NCBI GenBank assembly: GCA_022009755.1
Contig: CP091722.1
Location: 1,806,001-1,870,000 of the forward strand
Length of the DNA stretch: 64,000 nt
Direction of reading: 5' to 3'
Source: Oscillospiraceae bacterium
GTDB taxonomy: Bacteria; Bacillota; Clostridia; Christensenellales; QALW01
Part shown: positions 37,187 to 46,787 of the stretch, piece after piece
Numbering within the stretch: position 1 is the stretch's first letter
Layout: every line of letters begins with the position of its first letter
Notes under the pieces: model-generated
Databases searched by the model: none
The model's input: only the letters and a program-made list of their open reading frames with translations
What the model was told of the DNA's origin: nothing
Position numbers and translations under genes: made by a program

Positions 37187-38493
37187 ATGGCTATATCAAC
37201 AAGGCAGGTTAAGAATAAACGCGACAGCAACGGCGTACTGACCGGGCGGCCGGGTACAGTTTACGACGTGAATATAAAGTACACCGCCCCGAATGGGGAA
37301 AAGAAAACCTATTCAAAAAAGGGCTTTCCAACAAAAAAGGAAGCGACACAGCATGAAGCAGAGATGAAAGCAAAGCTCCATAATCCGGGACAGATTGCGT
37401 CTATCGCTTCACAGCGGAAACAGACCGTTGCAAGCTATCTGAATGAATGGGTAGAAAGCTATGCAAGAGTGAACTTGCGCCCCTCTACTTACGACGGGTA
37501 CAAAAAGACGATTGCAAACTATATCAATCCCTATATCGGCGGCGTTGCCCTTAATCAGCTTACCCCCGCTATGGTAGACAAAATGTTTCAGCAGATTATT
37601 GACAAAGGCTTGAAACCGTCCACCGCAGCCGGGGCAAAGCGTGTTTTGAGCGTGGCGTTGAGCCATGCCCGGAAATACCGCTATATCGAAACAAACGCAG
37701 CAAAGGACACGCTTACGAAGTTTGGAAAGAGTGACAAGACCCCCGACCCTTATACGCCGGAACAGGTAAAAGCCCTTATGCAGCGCGTCGAGGGTACCGT
37801 TTGGGAAATGCCCGTTATCTTAGGCGGGCTTTACGGTATGCGCCGTTCTGAAATCCTGGGCTTGCGCTGGCGTAATGTGGATTTGGAAAACAACACCTTT
37901 GACGTTTCCGAGCAGCTACCCTTTAAGGTGCCGCCGAAAACAAAGTCATTGAGGAAATGGCACCGCCGAAATCCAACGGGCGAAAGCTGCCTATCACAGA
38001 GCTTGCCCGCCCGTTCTTCCTCAAACAGTTTGCTATGCAGGAAGCGCAGCGCGAACAGGCAGAAAAAGACGGAAAGCCATACTATGACAATGACCTTGTT
38101 GTAGCGAAGCCGGACGGTTCCCCTATCTCCGCGTCGTGGGTATCTTCCCAGTTTGGAAAGCTGCTTGAAGATTTGAATATGCCGCATATCCGCTTTCACG
38201 ATTTACGCCATACGGCGGCTACGAATATGCACCAACTGACGGGCGACTTCTACACTGTAGGCGAAGTGTTAGGACATACGCTTGCGGGTATCGGCGTATC
38301 GCTTGGGCTGTCTATGAACTTTGAAGCTGTTACCGCCCGATATGTGGACGTGCGGCTTGAACGAAAAAAGGAAGTCTTAGACGCTTATCATGGGGCGGTC
38401 ACACAGGCTGACCCGGCAAAGGCAGAGAAAGCCGAGCCGAAGAAAGCAAAAGAGCGCAGCAAAGAAAAAAAGAGCAGCGATTTAGAGCTTTAA
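37187..38493 (+). CDS. int: Tyrosine integrase of the element (frameshifted)
   Basis: ATG 37187 behind AGGGAGG. N-terminal AP2-like arm-binding part (about residues 1-65, YDVNIKYTAPNGEKKTYSKK), SAM-like core domain (YDGYKKTIANYINPYIGGVA), then the catalytic domain: Arg in GMRRSEILGLRW, HDLRHTAATN, LGHTLAG, and the nucleophile Tyr in TARYVDV. One indel near 37950 splits the frame between QLPFKVPPKTK and EEMAPPKSNGRK. About 435 residues repaired, with a Lys/Glu-rich tail. Last gene of the element. Confidence 0.93.
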
Positions 38494-38548
38494 CCGCTGT
38501 ATCTCTTTACCGCTTCTTATATCGTTTTTATAGCCCCGCGTGGGATTT

Positions 38549-38690
38549 GGGCACCATTTGGGCACCATTTACCGAAAAAAAGCACCACTAATACAGGCGA
38601 TAAAAGAAACGCCGAGAACACGCAAAAAAACATAGAGTTTATGCGGGTTTCCGGCGTTTTCTAATCCCTCAACCGACCTAAAATCATCTT
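38549..38690 (+). other. Right end of the element: arm-type sites and terminal repeat
   Basis: Two abutting GGGCACCATTT direct repeats (38549-38559, 38560-38570), an AGCACCACT half-match at 38581, and the terminal AAAATCATCTT (38680-38690). Same motifs as the left end. Confidence 0.7.
38607..38661 (+). terminator. Terminator after int
   Basis: AAACGCCGAGAACACGC pairs with GCGGGTTTCCGGCGTTTT, with small mismatches, then TTCT. Confidence 0.65.
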
Positions 38691-38711
38691 GCGGCAGAGA
38701 GAAAAATTCTA

Positions 38712-39203
38712 CTATTTTTTATTCCTGCATATACCGGCATCCTTCAGTATTTCCTCATGGTCAAAGGCAAGCGGAAAGGGAATGTCGCAGGGGTAAAACC
38801 AGTGCGCCTCGGCGGCATCGTCGCCGCCCTGCGCCGCTGCGTTTTTTTCAATATGCAGGGCGTAGGCCGCGGAAATTATCCACCCCCGCGGATCCCGCCC
38901 CGGAGTGCTGTATACTCCCACAAGGCGCGCATTTTCCGTCAAAACTCCGGTTTCCTCCGCTGCCTCGCGCACGGCGGCCTCCGCCGTTGTTTCGTTTCGG
39001 TTTACAAAGCCGCCCGGCAGCGCCCAGCAGCCCTTATACGGGTGATTTTTCCGTTTTACAAGCAATATGCGCCCCGCCGGGTCGGATATCACGGCGTCGG
39101 CGGTTACGCTGGGGCGGTCATAGGCGCTTATATCGTATGAGGCAAGGTATTCCTCCTGACCGTCCTCTCTTTTTTCGTTCGTACTTTGTTCGCTTTGTGT
39201 CAT
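38712..39203 (-). CDS. Nudix hydrolase, ADP-ribose pyrophosphatase type
   Basis: 163 residues from ATG 39203 (MTQSEQSTNEKREDG), with AAAGGAGAAGGG upstream. The Nudix box is complete: GGFVNRNETTAEAAVREAAEE plus TGVL (read in parts GGFVNRNETTAEAAV and REAAEETGV). The N-terminal YDRPSVTADAVISDPAGRIL segment fits ADP-ribose or related NDP-X hydrolases of Clostridia. Downstream of ftsH on the same strand, beyond ftsH's terminator and a curved-DNA region. The element's right end sits 22 bases past its stop. Confidence 0.85.
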   Translation of the reverse strand: MTQSEQSTNEKREDGQEEYLASYDISAYDRPSVTADAVISDPAGRILLVKRKNHPYKGCWALPGGFVNRNETTAEAAVREAAEETGVLTENARLVGVYSTPGRDPRGWIISAAYALHIEKNAAAQGGDDAAEAHWFYPCDIPFPLAFDHEEILKDAGICRNKK

Positions 39204-39242
39204 AACCCTTCTCCTTTCCGTGTCAAAACAAAAAATGATGCG

Positions 39243-39302
39243 TTTTTTATCGTTTTTTACACGGTTTTTTACCGTTTTTTGCACCTTTTTTGCGCGTTTT
39301 TT
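39243..39302 (-). promoter_or_regulatory. Phased A-tract (curved DNA) upstream of the Nudix gene
   Basis: Six A6 tracts (T6 on the plus strand) repeat every 10-12 bases. Tracts phased with the helix turn bend DNA; a UP-element-like promoter role is plausible. Confidence 0.55.
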
Positions 39303-39315
39303 AAGCATTTTGAAT

Positions 39316-39350
39316 AAGAAAAAGCGCAGGCGGCCTCAACCTGCCTGCGC
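39316..39350 (-). terminator. ftsH terminator
   Basis: GCGCAGGC (39343-39350 complement) pairs with GCCTGCGC (39324-39331 complement), followed on the minus strand by TTTTTC. Confidence 0.75.
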
Positions 39351-39356
39351 CTTATA

Positions 39357-41479
39357 TCAGAAAAACTGAACTCCGCCGGGAGTGTTGTTTTGACCATCGC
39401 CGTCCTCGTTCTTGGCGCCCGTATCCTCAGAAACGCCCGTCTCATGGCACTTTTCGGCCTCAGCCTCGCTGCTATCCTGTTCAGCGCTTTCGCTTTGGGT
39501 ATCTGCGCTTTCGCCATTGGAGACCGCCTGCTTGCCTTCGGCAGCCGCGTTTTCCTCCTGCGGAACTGCGCTTTCGTCCTGAGCGGCGGCTTTTTCGGCG
39601 CTCTTAAGCGGCGGCAGCTCCTTCCCCTCCGTCAGCAGCCGGAATTCCGCGCCGGAAAGCTTTTCTCTGGCTAACAGCGCCTGCGCCACGCGCTCCAGCA
39701 GTTCGCCGTGCTCCTTAAGCAGCTCGCGAGCCCGCTCCAGCTGGGTCTGTACTATGTCGTGTACGGCGTCGTCGATGCGGGCCGACCAGTTATCGGAGAA
39801 GGACTTCTGCGCCGAGAAATCGCGCCCTATGAACACCTCGTTGCCGTCGCCCAGATATATGGGACCTATTTGATCGTACATGCCGTATTCGGTAACCATG
39901 GCGTGCGCGGTTTTGGTTATCTGGCGTATATCGCCGGAGGCGCCGGAGGATATCTCGTGCATTTTAAGCTCCTCGGCAACACGGCCGCCCAGCCCCATGC
40001 AGATATCGTCCAGCATATTGGTGCGGCCGATATAATCCCGTTCGTTTTCCGGGCGGGTAAGGGTGTAGCCGCCGGCTCCGCTGCGGGAGATAATGCTTAT
40101 TTCGCTTACATCGTCGCAGCCGTCCAAAAGGTGCGCAAGCACTGCGTGACCCGCCTCATGGTAGGCGGTAAGGCGCTTGGTTTTTTCGGTGTATTTGTGG
40201 GAGCGCTTTTCCGGGCCCAGTATAACCTTTGTTACGGCGTCTTTTATGTCCTGATTGCTTATCTGCTTTTCATGTCGGCGCACGGCCAGCAGAGCCGCTT
40301 CGTTTACAAGGTTTTCAATGTCGGCGCCGGTAAAGCCTATGGTAAGCTGAGCTATTTCCGAAGCGTCCACATCGGGAGCAAGCTTTTTGTTGCGGGTGTG
40401 AACACGGAATATCGCCTCGCGTCCGCGCACATCCGGCATAAGCACATGTATCTGGCGATCAAAACGCCCCGAGCGCAGCAGCGCGGGATCCAGAATGTCG
40501 GCGCGGTTGGTGGCCGCCATCACGATTATGCCTTCGTTATTGTTGAAGCCGTCCATCTCCACAAGCAGCTGGTTCAGGGTCTGCTCGCGCTCGTCGTGAC
40601 CGCCGCCCAGCCCTGCGCCGCGCCGTCTGCCTACGGCATCTATTTCGTCAATGAAAATTATGCAGGGGGCGCTGCGCTTGGCCTGAGCGAACAGGTCGCG
40701 CACGCGGGAGGCGCCGATACCTACATACAGCTCCACAAAATCGGAGCCCGTTATGGAATAGAAGGGCACGCCCGCTTCGCCGGCAACCGCCTTTGCAAGC
40801 AGGGTTTTACCCGTGCCCGGAGGGCCTACGAGCAATACGCCCTTGGGGATGCGCGCACCCATATCGGTAAACTGCTTGGGGTTTTTAAGGAAATCCACAA
40901 GCTCGCTCATTTCTTCCTTTTCTTCCTCGGCGCCCGCAACATCCTTGAAGCCCAGCTTGTTCTTGCCGTCGTAGGTGCGCGCAGTGGCCCGCCCAAACTG
41001 TGCGGCCTTGCCGTTTGCCGCCTGCATCTGCTGGAACATGAAGAACATCAGCCCGCCGGTAAGCAGCAGCATTACAAGATAGGGCAGCAGGGACATGAAC
41101 CATGAAGGCTCCGGGGTGGGCAGAGTTTCAGGTCCGCCTGCAGCTTGCCCTGTTCCTTATAGTTTTTGAATTTGGCATAGAAATCATCGTAAGAGGTTTC
41201 GGTGCCGTTGAAGCGCACTAAATAGTCGTAGCGGCTTTCTATGTTTTTGAAGTTCTGCTCGTGAGCCTTGGTAACGGCAAGAATTACATTTGTGCCGCTC
41301 TGGGAGTCATACATGGCCACGCCGTATATTTCTCCGGCCTCGATTTTTTTCTCAAGCTCGGCATAGGAGCTGAGTTCCCTCGTGCTTCTGTCCGTTTGCG
41401 TGACGGTGGACCAAAGCAGCGCCACCACGGACACAATCACCACGATGTAAAGCACTTTTGCCAGTGTGTTCTTTTTCAA
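39357..41479 (-). CDS. ftsH: ATP-dependent zinc metalloprotease FtsH (frameshifted)
   Basis: Membrane-bound AAA+ protease for quality control. MKKNTLAKVLYIVVIVSVVA forms the first membrane helix from ATG 41479; the second (LLPYLVMLLLTGGLMFFMF) comes after one frameshift near 41118. AAA domain: Walker A GPPGTGKT, Walker B IIFIDEIDAVG, SRH with ATNRADILDPALLRSGRFDR (arginine finger). Protease: HEAGH zinc site. A 90-residue Ala/Glu/Ser-rich acidic tail after the usual C-terminus is unusual. Repaired length about 707 residues. Divergent from the response regulator gene. Confidence 0.95.
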
Positions 41480-41650
41480 GCGGAAATACCTCCGTGACGA
41501 TATTGTAAAGATTGTAAAAAACCCATTATATCAGGCTCGCTTAGTATACCACAACAATGGGATTCAGTCGAATCAAATCGGCATATGTTTACTGATTTTT
41601 AATACTTTTTACTGTTTTTTGGGCGCGCCCTTCGGGATTTAATGCCTTTG

Positions 41651-41679
41651 TTGATAAACAAAAGGATATGTGATAGAAT
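41651..41679 (+). promoter_or_regulatory. Promoter of the Bce-type two-component operon
   Basis: TTGATA (41651-41656), 17 bp, TAGAAT (41674-41679), 37 bases before the response regulator start. Confidence 0.75.
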
Positions 41680-41716
41680 TAAATGCCGAATAAAAAAGCG
41701 CAAAGCGGGAGGAAAA

Positions 41717-42430
41717 ATGTACAGGATCACGGTTATAGAGGATGATGACGCGATATATTCGCTGCTTGCACGCAGTCTGTCGGAATGGGGCTTTGAGGTT
41801 ATGCGGGTGACGGATTACGGCAATGCGCCGGAGCGGCTGCTTTCCCAAATGCCGCATTTGGTGCTGCTGGATGTGATGCTGCCCGGCATAAACGGCTGCG
41901 CGCTGTGCGCAAGGCTGCGGAAAAGCTCCGGCGTGCCGGTGATATTTATTTCCTCGGCCGGCGAAAAAAGCAGCGTGCTTACCGCCATAAGCCTCGGGGG
42001 CGACGATTTTATAGTCAAGCCCTTCGATTTTGATGTTTTGCTTGCCAAAATAAATGCGCTGCTGCGGCGCACATATGATTTTGCCGCGCCGGAGGAGCTT
42101 ACCGTGTGCGGCGGCGGACGGCTGCGCGCGCAGGAGGGCGTGTTTGAGGTGAATGGGCGGGAGGTTTTGCTTACCCGCAACGAGCTGCGCCTGCTCCAAA
42201 CCCTGCTTGCCCGCCGCGGCAAGATCGTTTCAAGGCAGACCCTTATGCAGAAGCTGTGGGAAACCGACAGCTTTGTGGACGAAAATACGCTGTCGGTAAA
42301 CATAAACAGGCTGAGAAAGAAGCTGGCGCAGGCGGGGGCGGAGGATTTTATCCTTACCAAAATAGGCATGGGATATTATATTCCGGCAGAGGGCGCTGCG
42401 GGGGGCTCGGCGGATAAAGAGCAGGAATAA
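41717..42430 (+). CDS. OmpR-family response regulator, BceR-like
   Basis: 237 residues from ATG 41717 (GGGAGGAAA upstream). Receiver domain with acidic pocket E8/D9/D10, phospho-acceptor D52 in LLDVMLPG, and the conserved Lys in FIVKPFD; then a winged-helix output domain (LTRNELRLLQTLLARRGKIV, SVNINRLRKKL, GMGYYI). Together with the histidine kinase, it should regulate the ABC genes at 43706 through the TTACA-N4-TGTAA operator at 43572. Confidence 0.9.
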   Translation: MYRITVIEDDDAIYSLLARSLSEWGFEVMRVTDYGNAPERLLSQMPHLVLLDVMLPGINGCALCARLRKSSGVPVIFISSAGEKSSVLTAISLGGDDFIVKPFDFDVLLAKINALLRRTYDFAAPEELTVCGGGRLRAQEGVFEVNGREVLLTRNELRLLQTLLARRGKIVSRQTLMQKLWETDSFVDENTLSVNINRLRKKLAQAGAEDFILTKIGMGYYIPAEGAAGGSADKEQE

Positions 42431-42467
42431 AAGAAAAAATGCGAAAATTCTGCCGGGAGAGGAGAAC

Positions 42468-43505
42468 ATGACGGAAAAAGCGGATAAAAATAAGCGGGAG
42501 CCGAAGAAGGGCGCTGCGGAAAACCAAAAGAAAAAAAGCGGTGTGCGGCTGTTTTTAACATATCTGTATTCCTGCCGGAGAGTGGCGGCATTTGCGGCGG
42601 CGGCAGCGGCGGTGTTTTTTGCGGTGCTGTTTTTATGGCGTTTGCCTACGGAGGCGCTGCTGTACGCGCTGCTGCTGAGCCTGCTGCCGGCGGGGCTGGC
42701 GATAGCTGCGGGCTTTTCAAGATTTTTGCGCCTGCACGGGGCGGCGGAGCTGGCAAAGGCATCCGATATGACCCCGGAGGCGCTGCCCTGCGAAGGGACG
42801 GAGAAGGAATTGCACGCGCTGGTGCTTCAGAGGGAGGCGGAGCTGAGGCAATGCCGGGAAAAGCTGAGAGAGCGCGAGACAGAGCTTAAGCGCTACTGCA
42901 CGCTGTGGGCACATCAGATAAAAACGCCGCTTGCGGCAATGCGCCTTCAGGCGCAGGAGCTGGATTCGCCGGAGCTTATCCGTCAATTGCTAAAAACGGA
43001 GCAATATGTGGATATGGTGCTGCAATTTGCCCGAAAGGACGGCAGCGATTATGTTTTTTGCAGGGTGAACCCGGCGCAGACGGCGCGTCAGGCGTTAAGA
43101 AGGTGCAGCGTGCTGTTTATTGCAAAGCGACTGCGCGTGGAATTCCGGGTGCCGGATTTTTATGTGATAAGCGATGCGAAATGGCTGGGGTTTGTTGTGG
43201 AGCAGCTGCTTACAAACGCTGCAAAATACACTCCGGAGGGCGGCACGGTAACCGTTTCGGGGGATGAGAGGGAATGCAGCCTTTCCGTAGCCGACACGGG
43301 GGTGGGGATACCGGCGCAGGAGCTGCCGCGGGTGTGCGAGCTGGGCTATACCGGGCTTGCGGGGAGGGACAACGCCCGCTCCACCGGGATAGGGCTGTAT
43401 CTGTGCAGGGAGATATGCAGTCGTCTTTCCACGCCGATGAGCATTGAATCCGAGGTCGGAAAGGGAACGCGCGTTACGCTTTGCCTGCATAAGGAGGAAT
43501 ACTGA
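42468..43505 (+). CDS. Intramembrane-sensing histidine kinase, BceS-like
   Basis: 345 residues, intact. Two close membrane segments (about residues 39-58 and 62-83) without a large extracellular sensor, as in Bce-type kinases that read the activity of their transporter. H-box WAHQIKTPLAAM with His149, N-box LLTNAAKY, G-boxes VADTGVGIP and STGIGLYL. GAGAGGAGAAC is upstream of ATG 42468. Follows the regulator gene by 37 bases. Confidence 0.9.
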   Translation: MTEKADKNKREPKKGAAENQKKKSGVRLFLTYLYSCRRVAAFAAAAAAVFFAVLFLWRLPTEALLYALLLSLLPAGLAIAAGFSRFLRLHGAAELAKASDMTPEALPCEGTEKELHALVLQREAELRQCREKLRERETELKRYCTLWAHQIKTPLAAMRLQAQELDSPELIRQLLKTEQYVDMVLQFARKDGSDYVFCRVNPAQTARQALRRCSVLFIAKRLRVEFRVPDFYVISDAKWLGFVVEQLLTNAAKYTPEGGTVTVSGDERECSLSVADTGVGIPAQELPRVCELGYTGLAGRDNARSTGIGLYLCREICSRLSTPMSIESEVGKGTRVTLCLHKEEY

Positions 43506-43570
43506 AGGCCGGGGCATAAAACGGTGCTGCGGCTGCAAAATATATGCGCCCCTGCGGGCCTGCCGCCTTT

Positions 43571-43646
43571 CTTACAAAAGTGTAAGACGGGCGGCGCTTT
43601 TTGTAAGGGGGTTGTTATGGGAAAACGCGGGGTAAAGGCGTATAAT
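43571..43646 (+). promoter_or_regulatory. Bce-type operator and promoter of bceAB
   Basis: CTTACA-AAAG-TGTAAG (43571-43586) is a perfect match to the TNACA-N4-TGTAA sites described for BceR-like regulators. A TATAAT at 43641-43646 with a poor -35 suits activated transcription. A further TGTAAG half-site is at 43602. Confidence 0.75.
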
Positions 43647-43705
43647 AGCGGCGTAATGAAAAGGCGCGGCCGGAAACGGCTGCAAAATGAACGGGGGAAA
43701 CTGTT

Positions 43706-44470
43706 ATGGCATTTCTTGAGGTAAGGAATCTGGGAAAAACATATGTAACAAGGCTGGGCGCCTGCCGCGTGCAGGCGCTTAAGGATGTAAGCTTTTCGGT
43801 GGAGAAGGGGGAATTTATAGCGGTGATGGGAGAGTCCGGCTCGGGCAAGACCACGCTGCTTAACATACTTGCCGCTCTTGACCGTCCCGGCTCCGGGGAT
43901 GTGCTGCTGGAGGGCAAAAGCCTTTCCGGCATTGCGGAAAAAGGGCTGGCCGCCTTCAGGAGGGATAATATCGGATTTCTGTTTCAGGACTTTAATTTAC
44001 TGGACACCTTCAATGTGCGGGACAATATTCTTTTGCCTCTGGTGCTCAAGCGCACCGGAATAAAGCAGATGGAGGAGCGGCTTATGCCGGTTGTAAAGCA
44101 GCTGGGGCTTGCGGAGCTGCTTGATAAATATCCCTATGAGCTTTCGGGCGGGCAGAAGCAGCGCACGGCGGCGGGAAGGGCGATAATAACCTCCCCTGCG
44201 CTGCTGCTTGCCGACGAGCCGACCGGGGCGCTGGATTCCCATCAGGCGCAGCGGCTTATGGAGCTGTTCTGCCGCCTGAACGACGGCGGGCAGACCGTAA
44301 TAATGGTTACGCATTCGGTAAAGGCGGCAAGCTATGCCTCAAGGGTGCTGTTTTTAAGGGACGGACAGGTGTTTCATCAGCTGTGCAGGGGGGACAAGAG
44401 CGCGTTTGATATGCAGGGGCAGATATCCGATGCGTTGAGTATGGTGCTGGCAGGTGAAGAAAATGAATAG
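43706..44470 (+). CDS. ABC transporter ATPase, BceA-like
   Basis: 254 residues from ATG 43706. Walker A GESGSGKTTLLN (residues about 42-53), Q-loop FLFQDFNLLD, signature LSGGQKQRTAAGRAI, Walker B LLLADEPTGALD, H-loop VTHSVKAAS. Works with the permease at 44463 to remove or sense cell-wall-active peptides, the usual role of BceAB transporters. Overlaps the permease gene by eight bases. Confidence 0.9.
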   Translation: MAFLEVRNLGKTYVTRLGACRVQALKDVSFSVEKGEFIAVMGESGSGKTTLLNILAALDRPGSGDVLLEGKSLSGIAEKGLAAFRRDNIGFLFQDFNLLDTFNVRDNILLPLVLKRTGIKQMEERLMPVVKQLGLAELLDKYPYELSGGQKQRTAAGRAIITSPALLLADEPTGALDSHQAQRLMELFCRLNDGGQTVIMVTHSVKAASYASRVLFLRDGQVFHQLCRGDKSAFDMQGQISDALSMVLAGEENE

Positions 44471-46484
44471 CTTTTATATGCGTCTTGCGCTGAACAATCT
44501 TAAAAGAAATTACCGCACCGGGCTGCCGTATATTTTAAGCTGCGTTTTTACCGTGCAGGCATTTTATATAATGGAATTTCTTGCCCGCAACAGCGCGCTT
44601 GAGAATATGCGCTCAAGAGTGACGCTGGGCATTCTTCTGCGCATGGGCTGCATAGTGATGGGCATATTTCCGCGGTACTGCTGCTTTATACAAACAGCTT
44701 TCTTATAAAGCGGCGCTATACCGAGCTTGGGCTTTACAGCGTATTGGGAATGGAGAAAAAGCATATTGCCCGCGTGCTTTTGTGGGAGAGCCTTGTCTCG
44801 GCGGCGGTGAGCCTGCCCTGCGGAATAGCGCTGGGAACGCTGTTTTCCGTTCTTATGATGAGGCTGCTTGAATATCTGATGGGGTATCCCGCCGGGTTTG
44901 CGTTTTATTTCTGTACGACCTCCGCAGCGGTGACGGCGGTGCTGTTTTTGCTTATATTCCTTTTATGCCTTGCAAAAAATCTTAACAGCATACGCCTTGC
45001 GCGCCCGGCGGAGCTGTTCAAAATGAGAAAGGAAGGGCAGAAGGAGCCGCGGGGGCGCATTGCGTTTACGGTGCTGGGAATACTGTGCCTCGGCGCGGGG
45101 TATGTGCTCGCTCTGACAGTAACATCGCCGCGTAAAGCACTGCCGTTGTTTCTTGTTGCGGTGCTTTTCGTAATAGCGGGAACCTATATGCTGTTTATAT
45201 CCGGAAGTGCGGCACTGCTTAAGGGGCTTAAGCGCAATAAGAAATTTTACTATCAGCCCCGGCACTTTGTGGCGGTATCCGGGCTTTTGTACAGAATGAA
45301 GCAGAATGCGGCGGGGCTTGCAAGCATATGCATACTTTCCACGACGGTGCTGGTGATGCTGTCCTCCACACTGGGGCTGAACATAGGCTTTGACGCATCG
45401 GTACGAAGGCGTTATCCCCGTGATATGGAAATTACGGTGCAGCATACGGGAAACGCCGTTCCTTCATCGGAGCAGGTATGGAGTACGGTACAGCGGGTGT
45501 TTGAGGAAAAAAATCTGAAAATAAAAAACAGCGTGCAGTATGATTATTATGATCTGACAGTAAACACGGCCGGCGGAAACAAGCATATAAAGGTTACTGT
45601 GCTGACGGCGCAGGAGTACGGCCGCTGTACTGGCGCGGTGCCGCCGCTTAAGGAGAACGAGGCGCTTTTTACGCTTTGCGGCACGGATAACGACAACGCG
45701 CATACGCTGGACATGGGAGGGGTGAGCCTTGTGCGCACAGGCAGCTTTGAAGCACCGCTTCCCCACAGCGCGGCGGCAGCGGCTGTGGAGTCCGAAGCCG
45801 ATCGGAACGGAGCATGTGCGCTTGTCGTAAAGGACGAAGCAGTGCTTTTAAGCATATGCCGCGCTCTTTACGACGATAAGGAGGGAGAATGCGGCGTGCT
45901 GCCTGAGAAAATCAGCTATTACGGCTTTGATACTGACGGATCGGACATGCTGCAGCTGCGGGCATGGGCGGCATTGACAAATGTGCTCGGGGCCGCACAG
46001 GACGGAGAAATAAAGGATTTCGGGTATAGTGTTACGTCGGCGGCCGAGAGCCGTGAAATTCCGCACGGTTTACGGAGGATTGTTTTTTCTGGGAATATTC
46101 CTCGGGGTGCTGTTTATTATGGCCACGGCATTGATAATATATTATAAGCAGTTAAGCGAAAACAGGGAAAATCGGCAGGAATACGGCATTCTTTTGCGGG
46201 TGGGCATGAGTGCAGGGGAGCTGCGGGGCGCGGTGAATTCGCAGGTATATATAACGTTTTCGGCCCCTCTGCTGTGCGCAGGGGTGCATATGTGCTTTGC
46301 CTTTAATATAATATACCGTATGCTGTGTCTGTTGGAGCTAAGCGATCGCTCTTTGCTGCTTTATTGTACCGTGGGTGCCGCAGCGGGGTTCGCGCTTGTA
46401 TATGCGGCGTTGTATCTTATGTGCGCACGGCTTGCCCTTAAGGGAGCGGGGGAGAAAACGGCGTACAGGGAGCCCGAAAGATAG
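44463..46484 (+). CDS. FtsX-like ABC permease, BceB-like (frameshifted)
   Basis: Start ATG 44463 (MNSFYMRLALNNLKRNYRTG). Bce-type permeases have ten membrane helices and a large extracellular domain between helices 7 and 8; here that domain is about residues 300-520 (MEITVQHTGNAVPSSEQVWS onward). FtsX-like halves are seen near YTELGLYSVLGMEKKHIARV and YGILLRVGMSAGEL. Frameshifts near 44672 and 46065. Repaired length about 670 residues, as expected. Partner of the upstream ATPase and target for regulation by the BceRS-like pair. Confidence 0.88.
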
Positions 46485-46530
46485 ATTGTGACAGCGGCCT
46501 GTTGCTTTTTCAGGCACCAAACAGAACAGG

Positions 46531-46555
46531 AACCGGCCTTCGGGGCCGGTTTTTG
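46531..46555 (+). terminator. Terminator after the Bce-type operon
   Basis: AACCGGCC (46531-46538) pairs with GGCCGGTT (46544-46551), followed by TTT. Confidence 0.85.
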
Positions 46556-46655
46556 TGCTTTTAGAATATTGAAAATAATGGCGGGAACGCGCCGGAGGAA
46601 CAGGATAAATGACGAAAATGCTTGCGTGCGCGGGGGGACTGTGATATCATTATAT

Positions 46656-46671
46656 ATGAACATTCGTTCAT
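46656..46671. promoter_or_regulatory. TetR-type palindromic operator candidate
   Basis: ATGAACATTCGTTCAT, a palindrome with a two-base centre offset, typical of TetR/AcrR operators. It overlaps an AT-rich TATATAT -10-like region upstream of the collagen-like gene. No tetR gene lies in the window. Confidence 0.4.
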
Positions 46672-46787
46672 TATTAAACACGGCGGAGCGTTCTGCATAC
46701 CGTATAAATAAGCGGTCACCGTCCGTATGAAAAGGCGGACGGAGATGCGGGCGGATCGGCAATATGTCTTCAAACGGAGGGAAAGAG

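Larger units (their letters stand above)
11171..38690. mobile_element. Tn1549-like integrative conjugative element, about 27.5 kb
   Basis: Bounded by 11-bp perfect terminal inverted repeats (AAGATGATTTT at 11171-11181, AAAATCATCTT at 38680-38690), each next to GGGCACCATTT motifs. The gene content and order match Tn1549-type elements: replication protein, DUF3801/PcfB, coupling protein, Maff2, VirB6-like, PrgI, VirB4, methyltransferase, CHAP hydrolase, DUF4315, DUF4366, TopB, anti-restriction, relaxase, MobC, sigma factor, HTH, Xis and Int. The relaxase/MobC genes run opposite to the rest. It sits 22 bases from the 3' end of the Nudix gene. Cargo is an ABC-transporter block; no vanB or other resistance genes were seen. 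Confidence 0.9.

Noticed and set aside
11171..38690. Vancomycin or other resistance cargo in the Tn1549-like element
   Set aside because: All genes between the ends were examined; none resembles van, tet, erm or aminoglycoside-modifying genes.
39708..41105. 465-residue plus-strand open frame opposite ftsH
   Set aside because: It is the antisense shadow of a strongly conserved FtsH AAA and protease domain.
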